Assembly (NCBI RefSeq): GCF_010729895.1
Contig: NZ_AP022612.1
Span: 4,712,001 to 4,776,000 of the forward strand
Length of the DNA stretch: 64,000 nt
Direction of reading: 5' to 3'
Source of the DNA: Mycolicibacterium confluentis
GTDB lineage: Bacteria > Actinomycetota > Actinomycetes > Mycobacteriales > Mycobacteriaceae
The notes under the pieces were generated by a model. It was not told the origin of the DNA and did not search any database. It saw only the letters and a program-made list of their open reading frames with translations. Shown one piece after another: positions 58,966 to 64,000 of the stretch. The position numbers were made by a program, and so were the translations under genes. Each line of letters begins with the position of its first letter. The stretch's first letter is position 1.

Positions 58966-59346
58966 CTAGCCCTGCAGCTTGGCGGCCGGCGCGGTGTCGG
59001 CATGCATTTCGGATTCGACACACTTGCCGTTGCCGTCGAACTTCAGGACATGTGCGAACCGGGCGTCGGCCGAACCCTTGTCGTTGGTGAAATGTTCCGT
59101 TCCGAGCACCACGACGTAGTCGCCAGCGTCGATGAACTCTGTAGGTTCAACGTTCAGAGTGCTCCAATGGTCGGGCACCTCCATCATCATCTGCATCACA
59201 GCATCGATGCCGGTTCTCTCACCGCCCGGTTTCACTGCGTCCGAGTTCCACCAGTGAATGTCGTCCGCCCACATGTCTTTCAATGTGGCCAGATCACCCG
59301 TGTTGAAGGCGTTGTACGCCGCACGCGCGGTATCGACGTTGGACAT
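58966..59346 (-). CDS. SnoaL/NTF2-like protein
   Basis: A 126-residue protein with the NTF2-like fold: VDTARAAYNAFNTGDLATLKDMWADDIHWW at the N-terminus and FAHVLKFDGNGKCVESEMHAD near the end. Ketosteroid-isomerase-like and polyketide-cyclase-like members share this shape; function unknown. The ATG at 59346 has AAGGGGG upstream. Confidence 0.85.
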   Translation of the reverse strand: MSNVDTARAAYNAFNTGDLATLKDMWADDIHWWNSDAVKPGGERTGIDAVMQMMMEVPDHWSTLNVEPTEFIDAGDYVVVLGTEHFTNDKGSADARFAHVLKFDGNGKCVESEMHADTAPAAKLQG

Positions 59347-59612
59347 GTTGAGACCCCCTTGTTCACCCCCGCCACCGACCTCTGGTGACTCATGCAGTGT
59401 GCGCCTGCACGCGGCAACCGCGGAAGCCTGTCGGCTACTCGATTTAGCGCGGCGTTCTAACTGCTGTGCGTTTCCTGGCAAACCTCAGTTGACGCAATGT
59501 AATTCGGTCGGATCCGAACCGTTGTGAGCTTGTTACCAAAGTTGACAGTGTGGCTGGTGAGGATATTGTTTTCGTCTGTCGTATTGCGTTCGATCTGCCG
59601 AAAGGGGCCGCC

Positions 59613-60692
59613 GTGAAGTCCCCTGCTGCGGCCCTTCGTCGCCTCATCGCCTCGTGTGCAGCGACCGGAGTGTGCGCGTCCTCGGCGTTGCTGGCGGGGC
59701 CGGTCGCCTCTGCCGCTGATGGCCGCGAACTGCTGGCGAGTGCGATCGCCAATACGCGCGGGTCGTATCTCGTCTACAACTTCGGTGCCGGTGCTCCCGC
59801 CCCGATGCTCAACGCCGGCGGTGGTTGGTACGAGATGAGCAACGGCGGCCACCTGATGATCATCAAGGCCGCGTCGCAGCGCCTGACGCCACGCCTCCTG
59901 GTCGATTCACACCAGAGTTACCAGGCGCGTTGCGAACGCACGCCGGGTGCTCGGACCCGCGATGGCCTGTGGCAGGCGTCCGAGATCTACACCCCGATCG
60001 CGGCTTGGCAGGCGCTGGGCCAGCCCACCATTGCGATCAATGCCAACTTCTTCGACGTCCGCGGCCAGACCGGAGGGTCCTGGAAGCAGACCGGATGCAG
60101 TTCCCCGCTTGGTGCCTATGTCGACAACACCCGCGGGCAGGGCCGCGCCAACGCCGCGGTGACGGGGACCATCGCCTACGCCGGTAAGCAGGGCCTGTCC
60201 GGCGGCAATGAGCATTGGACTGCGTTGACGACCATGATCCTGCCGGTGTCGGGCGCACCGTTTGTGGTCACGCCGAAGAACACCGAGGACTACGACGCCG
60301 CGACGCCAGTGATCCAGGGCCTGATGGACAAGGGTGTTCGATTCGTCGCAGTCAGTGGGATCGGACTGCTCGCGCCTGGGGACACGGGCCAGTTGAACGA
60401 CGGCGGCCCGTCCGCCGCGCGCACGGCGATCGCCTATGCCCGCGAGAAGGACGAGTTGTACGTCTTCCAGGGTGGCAGTTACACGCCCGACCAGATTCAA
60501 GATCTGTTCCGCGCGTTGGGAAGTGACACCGCGATCCTCCTCGACGGAGGCGGATCCTCGTCGATCGTGCTGCGCCGCGACACCGGCGGCATGTGGGCGG
60601 GCGCAGGTGTGCCCAAGGGATCGTGTGACACCTTCCAGGTGTTGTGCGACTCCCGCGAGCGTGCACTTCCGAGTTGGTTGGCGTTCAACTGA
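59613..60692 (+). CDS. Exported phosphodiester glycosidase (NAGPA/DUF2233) family protein
   Basis: A 359-residue secreted protein: twin-Arg-free signal peptide ending GPVASAADG, then the NAGPA-like domain with TIAINANFFDVRG and the signature AILLDGGGSSSIVLRR. The family hydrolyses phosphodiester-linked sugars. Several Cys pairs (GCSSPL, SCDTFQVLC) suggest folding outside the cell. The GTG at 59613 follows GAAAGGGG. Confidence 0.85.
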   Translation: MKSPAAALRRLIASCAATGVCASSALLAGPVASAADGRELLASAIANTRGSYLVYNFGAGAPAPMLNAGGGWYEMSNGGHLMIIKAASQRLTPRLLVDSHQSYQARCERTPGARTRDGLWQASEIYTPIAAWQALGQPTIAINANFFDVRGQTGGSWKQTGCSSPLGAYVDNTRGQGRANAAVTGTIAYAGKQGLSGGNEHWTALTTMILPVSGAPFVVTPKNTEDYDAATPVIQGLMDKGVRFVAVSGIGLLAPGDTGQLNDGGPSAARTAIAYAREKDELYVFQGGSYTPDQIQDLFRALGSDTAILLDGGGSSSIVLRRDTGGMWAGAGVPKGSCDTFQVLCDSRERALPSWLAFN

Positions 60693-60775
60693 TGTTGGCG
60701 CACTGAACTCATTCGGTTGACGGGACGGCCGAGCCGCCCGCCGGATCCCTTCGCACTCCCCTCCGGTTCGCCTGC

Positions 60776-60863
60776 TGCACCGTCGCGGTGAACGCCCCCG
60801 TTCCCAGTTGCACCGTCGCGGCGGACGCCCCCGTTCCCAGTTGCACCGCCCCGGTGAACGCCT
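60776..60863 (-). repeat. 33-bp tandem repeat, about 2.7 copies
   Basis: TGCACCGTCGCGG... recurs at 60776, 60809 and 60842 with few changes. The period is a multiple of three and encodes ATVQLGTGAF-type repeats on the minus strand. Confidence 0.8.
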
Positions 60864-60964
60864 TGAAACTGGTTCTCCCGCCGCCCTTCCCCGGTCTGAA
60901 GCCGCGGCCGACTGACGCTTTGGTCGTCCGCATCGACGATTCGATGGGCGGTGTCTTCCCGTCG

Positions 60965-61092
60965 GTCGGGGTCGGGGCCGCCTGGATTGTCCTCGCGCCA
61001 GTCGGGGTCGGGGCCGCCTGCACTGTCTTGCCGCTAGTCGAGGTCGGGACCGCCTCCACTGCCCTCGCGCCAGTCGGGGTCGGGGGACGCGT
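60965..61092 (-). repeat. 36-bp tandem repeat, about 3.5 copies
   Basis: GTCGGGGTCGGGGCCGCCTG and its variants begin at 60965, 61001, 61037 and 61073. The period is a multiple of three and encodes PTPTGARTIQAA-type 12-residue repeats on the minus strand. Confidence 0.8.
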
Positions 61093-61106
61093 GCGCTGGC
61101 CACCTG

Positions 61107-62480
61107 TCAGCCGGGGTCGGGGCCGCCGGCATCGCCCTCCGGGTCGCGGGTTGCGAGGAGGTTTTCGGGGTGGTGGTGGTCGTTGACGCGGGGACCACCG
61201 TTGTCCAAGTGCGGCGGTGGGATCCATTCACACCGCCCATTGCGCATGCGGGTTTTCCATTTGTTGGGGCCGACTTTGCGGTTGTCGGGCCCGCACGCCA
61301 GAGCCAACTCATCGATGTTGGTCTCTCCGCCATCGCCCCAATCCTGGGTGGCGTGGTGGACCTGGGATTGATAGGCCGAGGCGGTGCATCCGGGCGCGGT
61401 GCACCCCCGGTCGCGGGCGTGCAGCACGATCCGCTGGGCGGGGGTGGCGATCCGCTTGGCCCGCCCCAAATAGAGGGCTTGGCCGTCGTCGTCGAAGACC
61501 GACAGGTAATGGAAGGCGTGGGAGGCCATCCGGATCAGATCCCGCATCGGCAACAGCGACCCGCCGCCGGTGATCCCAAACCCCGCCCCGGTGGACAGTT
61601 CCTTCAACGTGGTGGAGACGATCACAGTGACGGGCAGGCCGTTGAGTTTCCCGAGTTTCTTCGACGCCAGTAGCATCCGTCCGGCGGCGACCAGCGCGTC
61701 GTGCTGCCGTTGAGCTTTGGTGCGGCGATCGGCCTGGATCTGCTCCTCCGACGGCCGCTCCGACACGCACGGATTCTCGTCGTCGGGGTTGCACATCCCT
61801 GGGGCGCCCAGTTTGGCCACCATCGGTTCAAGCACCGCCCAGGCTTCGGGGGTGAGGAGTCCCCGGACCTCGGTCAATCCGTCGGGGCCCTGCTTGCCGA
61901 AGGTGAGGCCGCGGCGGCGTTGGATGTCGGCGTCGTTGAACGACCCGTCGGGATCGAGCCACAGCAGCATCCGGCTCAACGCGGCCCGCAGGTCGGGCAC
62001 ACCCAGCGTGCAGGCATGCCCGGCGGCCAGGGATTCGGCCGCCACCCGGGCGCTGAGGTCCACATGGTCGGGAAGGGCTGTGAAGAACTCCCGGATGTTC
62101 TTCACGTGCGCGGGTCCGGCCTGACCATCGGCGACGGCGGCGGCCAGGTTGGGCATGACCGGTTCCAACACCTCACCGGTCAGAGTCCGGCGCGGTCCCA
62201 GCACCTCGGCGTCGGCGACGCGCTGGCGGGCCTCCTCGGCGGTGATCCGCAGTCGGTGGGTCAGGACCTTGGTGACCTTGTCCCCGCCCAGTTCGTCCGG
62301 ACTGCACTCCTGCAGCCGGGCCACCAGTTTGTGGTCGACGGCGGCATCAGCCCAGGTGATCTTCTGCAGGCGTTCCATCACCGTCAGCACCTGCAGTGCG
62401 GAGAGGTCATCGACGGACGCAGCGGCGAGGCGGGCGTGGACGCCCTCCAGCTCTGAGAGCAGGTCGGCCACCGAAGTCAT
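61107..62480 (-). CDS. DUF222/HNH endonuclease of the 13E12 family
   Basis: A 457-residue protein: helical DUF222 domain (about residues 30-300) and a C-terminal HNH domain (GCTAPGCTASAYQSQVHHATQDWGDGGETNIDELALACGPDN) with the Cys-Cys zinc knuckle and His pair. The 13E12 family in M. tuberculosis includes SOS-induced members. The ATG at 62480 lies just after a perfect LexA box. Activity is not known for the family. Confidence 0.92.
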   Translation of the reverse strand: MTSVADLLSELEGVHARLAAASVDDLSALQVLTVMERLQKITWADAAVDHKLVARLQECSPDELGGDKVTKVLTHRLRITAEEARQRVADAEVLGPRRTLTGEVLEPVMPNLAAAVADGQAGPAHVKNIREFFTALPDHVDLSARVAAESLAAGHACTLGVPDLRAALSRMLLWLDPDGSFNDADIQRRRGLTFGKQGPDGLTEVRGLLTPEAWAVLEPMVAKLGAPGMCNPDDENPCVSERPSEEQIQADRRTKAQRQHDALVAAGRMLLASKKLGKLNGLPVTVIVSTTLKELSTGAGFGITGGGSLLPMRDLIRMASHAFHYLSVFDDDGQALYLGRAKRIATPAQRIVLHARDRGCTAPGCTASAYQSQVHHATQDWGDGGETNIDELALACGPDNRKVGPNKWKTRMRNGRCEWIPPPHLDNGGPRVNDHHHPENLLATRDPEGDAGGPDPG

Positions 62481-62482
62481 AA

Positions 62483-62498
62483 TCGAACACTAGTTCGA
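62483..62498. promoter_or_regulatory. LexA (SOS) box
   Basis: TCGAACACTAGTTCGA is a perfect palindrome matching the mycobacterial SOS box TCGAAC-N4-GTTCGA. It ends 3 bases before the HNH start codon, so LexA would block the gene and DNA damage would induce it. Confidence 0.9.
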
Positions 62499-62551
62499 AC
62501 CACCGACAAAAACGCAGATGTGACACGAGAAACCAAAGAGACAGAAGGGAT

Positions 62552-63202
62552 TCAGGCCCACGGCGTTGGAGCCGGTGTCGCGACCGCCTCCTGTGGCGAA
62601 ATCGAAGTTCGGTCCGGACCGGCGGCCCGACGCTCGCGAGCAAGCACCATCGACCGCAGCAACATCATCGGGACGAGCCCCAATACCAACGTCATGGCCC
62701 CAACCCCGATCACGACTCCGACACCACCGTCGGCGTCATTGATCGCGGTGAATGACCCAAAGAAGGTGAAAACGCAGAGACAGGCCCACGCGAACACCAC
62801 GTAGTAGAGGACTCGGAGCACTCTGGCGGCACGGGACCGCAGATGCCTCCTCAACAGCACCTCATCCAACACGCTCCGCCGAGCATGATCGATCGCTTTC
62901 AGTGCGCTCTTTTCAAGCTGCTCCTCCGGTTGCTGGCTGAGGGCTTGCGCACGCGCAATTGAATCGAGCGCCGCCGTGATGATCGCATAAGCCCGCTCGC
63001 GCGCCGGGTCCCCACTCAGATTCTCCAAAAGCGGTTGCACGGCGGCGATCTGGTTGTGTGCCATTTCGACGATCCTTCCGCGGCGAACCTCCAGATCCCG
63101 CTCGCTTCGGATTCTTTCCAGAGCAATCCCGCCCGCCGTGACCAAGCCAGTGACGATCGGGACTGAAAGCGCCTTCACCACCTCAAGGGATTCGGTGTTC
63201 AC
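62552..63202 (-). CDS. Two-helix membrane protein of unknown function
   Basis: A 216-residue protein: an N-terminal hydrophobic segment (VKALSVPIVTGLVTAGGIAL), a long charged helical stretch (about residues 25-125, coiled-coil-like), two helices (LYYVVFAWACLCVFTFFGSF, GVVIGVGAMTLVLGLVPMMLL) and a short tail. GTG start. No family recognised. The layout is similar to small effector-like membrane proteins, but neighbours give no support. Confidence 0.65.
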   Translation of the reverse strand: MNTESLEVVKALSVPIVTGLVTAGGIALERIRSERDLEVRRGRIVEMAHNQIAAVQPLLENLSGDPARERAYAIITAALDSIARAQALSQQPEEQLEKSALKAIDHARRSVLDEVLLRRHLRSRAARVLRVLYYVVFAWACLCVFTFFGSFTAINDADGGVGVVIGVGAMTLVLGLVPMMLLRSMVLARERRAAGPDRTSISPQEAVATPAPTPWA

Positions 63203-63274
63203 GCTGCACCTCCGCTACTGCTGGCGTACAGAACCAGTGTCGCCAGCCCCGTGCCTGATCACCCGCGTAGTCGG

Positions 63275-64000
63275 CTACCCCAGATCCGCGCTGCCGAGTG
63301 CCCGCCTCGCCGCAGCGTGCGTCTGCTGCGCATACCCGACACCGAACAACACCACGTGAGCGAGCAACGGATACAGCTGATGAAGTGCGATTCGATCGCG
63401 CCAGCCCGGTCGCAGCGGGTGCGCGCTTTGATACCCGTCGACAATCTCGCTCAGATAGGGGCATCCGAACAGGTGAAGCATCGCCAGATCGGTCTCGCGG
63501 TGGCCGCCGCAGGCTGCCGGGTCGATCAGCACCACCCCGTCACCCGTCCACATCAGGTTGCCGCTCCACAGGTCCCCATGCAGCCGGGAGGGTGTGTCCT
63601 CATCATCGAACTCACCTGCACGACAGCGCGTTATGACGTCGCTGATGTCCCGCGCCGCGCTGTCCGTGAGTACAGGGTGCGCGCGCTCGAGAATCGGAGC
63701 CAGACGCTCGTCGGCGTAGAACCGACCCCACGTGTCATGTACCGCGAAGGTGATGGGCAGCGGATGACTCAACGGTCCGAAGTAACCCGGGCCGGACCAA
63801 CCCTCGGGCGGCGAGCCCCAGCCGTCGGCGCCGGCGTCGTGTGTCCTCGCCAATGCCCCGCCGAACTCGGAAGCGGCTTCGCGGGTCGGAGACACGGACT
63901 CCAGACGACGAAGCGTGAGGCTGATGTCGTCGTGTCCCAGCACCTCGACACACAACGCCCCTCCTGACACCGAAAGCCATTGCAGACCAGCGGCTTCGCA
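63275..64000 (-). CDS. Fructosamine kinase/aminoglycoside-phosphotransferase family protein, N-terminus cut
   Basis: The frame is open to the right edge, so the start is outside the window. The visible 241 residues begin CEAAGLQWLSVSGGALCVEVLGHDD and contain EFGGALARTHDAGADGWG, PSRLHGDLWSGNLMW (catalytic loop) and VLIDPAACGGHRETDLAML (DFG-equivalent), the pattern of the fructosamine-kinase family. Such enzymes phosphorylate ketosamines for deglycation. The ATG at 63970 is internal. Confidence 0.88.
   Translation of the reverse strand, partial: CEAAGLQWLSVSGGALCVEVLGHDDISLTLRRLESVSPTREAASEFGGALARTHDAGADGWGSPPEGWSGPGYFGPLSHPLPITFAVHDTWGRFYADERLAPILERAHPVLTDSAARDISDVITRCRAGEFDDEDTPSRLHGDLWSGNLMWTGDGVVLIDPAACGGHRETDLAMLHLFGCPYLSEIVDGYQSAHPLRPGWRDRIALHQLYPLLAHVVLFGVGYAQQTHAAARRALGSADLG

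Larger units (their letters stand above)
60693..61106. other. Repeat-rich region after the HNH gene
   Basis: Over 400 bases without a convincing gene. It holds two tandem-repeat arrays (60776-60863 and 60965-61092). A minus-strand frame at 60709-61227 reads through both as 11- and 12-residue repeats and may be a frameshifted tail of the HNH protein. Confidence 0.55.

Noticed and set aside
60709..61227. A 172-residue minus-strand protein made of repeats
   Set aside because: It has no start signal of its own and overlaps the HNH gene; it is better treated as repeat DNA or a shifted tail.

Overview
This is high-GC actinobacterial DNA from a Mycobacterium, most likely a rapid-growing Mycolicibacterium. 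The evidence is a run of genes in M. tuberculosis order but flipped: Rv0204c-like membrane protein, Rv0203-type hemophores, mmpL11 (Rv0202c), Rv0201c, Rv0200, omamA (Rv0199), zmp1 (Rv0198c), an Rv0192-type L,D-transpeptidase, the Rv0191-type MFS carrier, ricR (Rv0190), ilvD (Rv0189c), then after a 23-kb interruption the Rv0187-type methyltransferase, Rv0185, Rv0184, Rv0183 and sigG (Rv0182c). Assignments rest on recalled family features and gene order; no search was run.

Layout. 1-5.1 kb: tail of a flippase-like membrane protein, an M23 lipoprotein, a DUF3054 protein, and a minus-strand run of two hemophore-like proteins followed by a PrrA/PrrB-like two-component pair. 5.5-12.7 kb: mmpL11 and neighbours, omamA and its partner, zmp1. 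12.8-15.6 kb: a P450 and an aldehyde dehydrogenase, convergent on a strong terminator. 15.7-20.9 kb: L,D-transpeptidase, a copper-type operon (DUF305 lipoprotein, ricR, MFS carrier) with a TACCC-N5-GGGTA operator, and ilvD. 21-22.9 kb: an LLM flavin monooxygenase and a UPF0114 protein.

22.9-46.0 kb is an accessory island, placed between ilvD-side genes and the Rv0187-type methyltransferase, and bounded by two copies of an imperfect 68-bp direct repeat. It carries an unusual type VII (WXG100) secretion-like system: an FHA-containing EccC/EssC-type triple ATPase, three WXG100 proteins (one fused to a GxSxG lipase domain), a DUF6777-like membrane protein, a PH-like membrane protein, an RDD/zinc-ribbon protein and a multi-spanning membrane protein. 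No recognisable EccB, EccD, EccE or mycosin gene is present. On the opposite strand is a compact kinase/PP2C/vWA set of the TerY-P type, so the system looks controlled by Ser/Thr phosphorylation. A LuxR-type regulator with a large tandem histidine kinase sits at the left end. This island is the main candidate for a poorly described system.

46-64 kb returns to housekeeping and accessory genes: methyltransferase, a three-gene oxidoreductase/DUF2786/metallohydrolase operon, two alpha/beta-hydrolase genes (one without its nucleophile serine), sigG, lactate dehydrogenase, an 841-residue Pro-rich surface protein, SDR, MarR/pirin pair, a sorbosone-dehydrogenase-like lipoprotein, a phosphodiester-glycosidase family protein, a LexA-controlled 13E12-type HNH protein, and a fructosamine-kinase-like gene cut by the right edge. 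I saw no tRNA, rRNA, CRISPR array, transposase or integrase.
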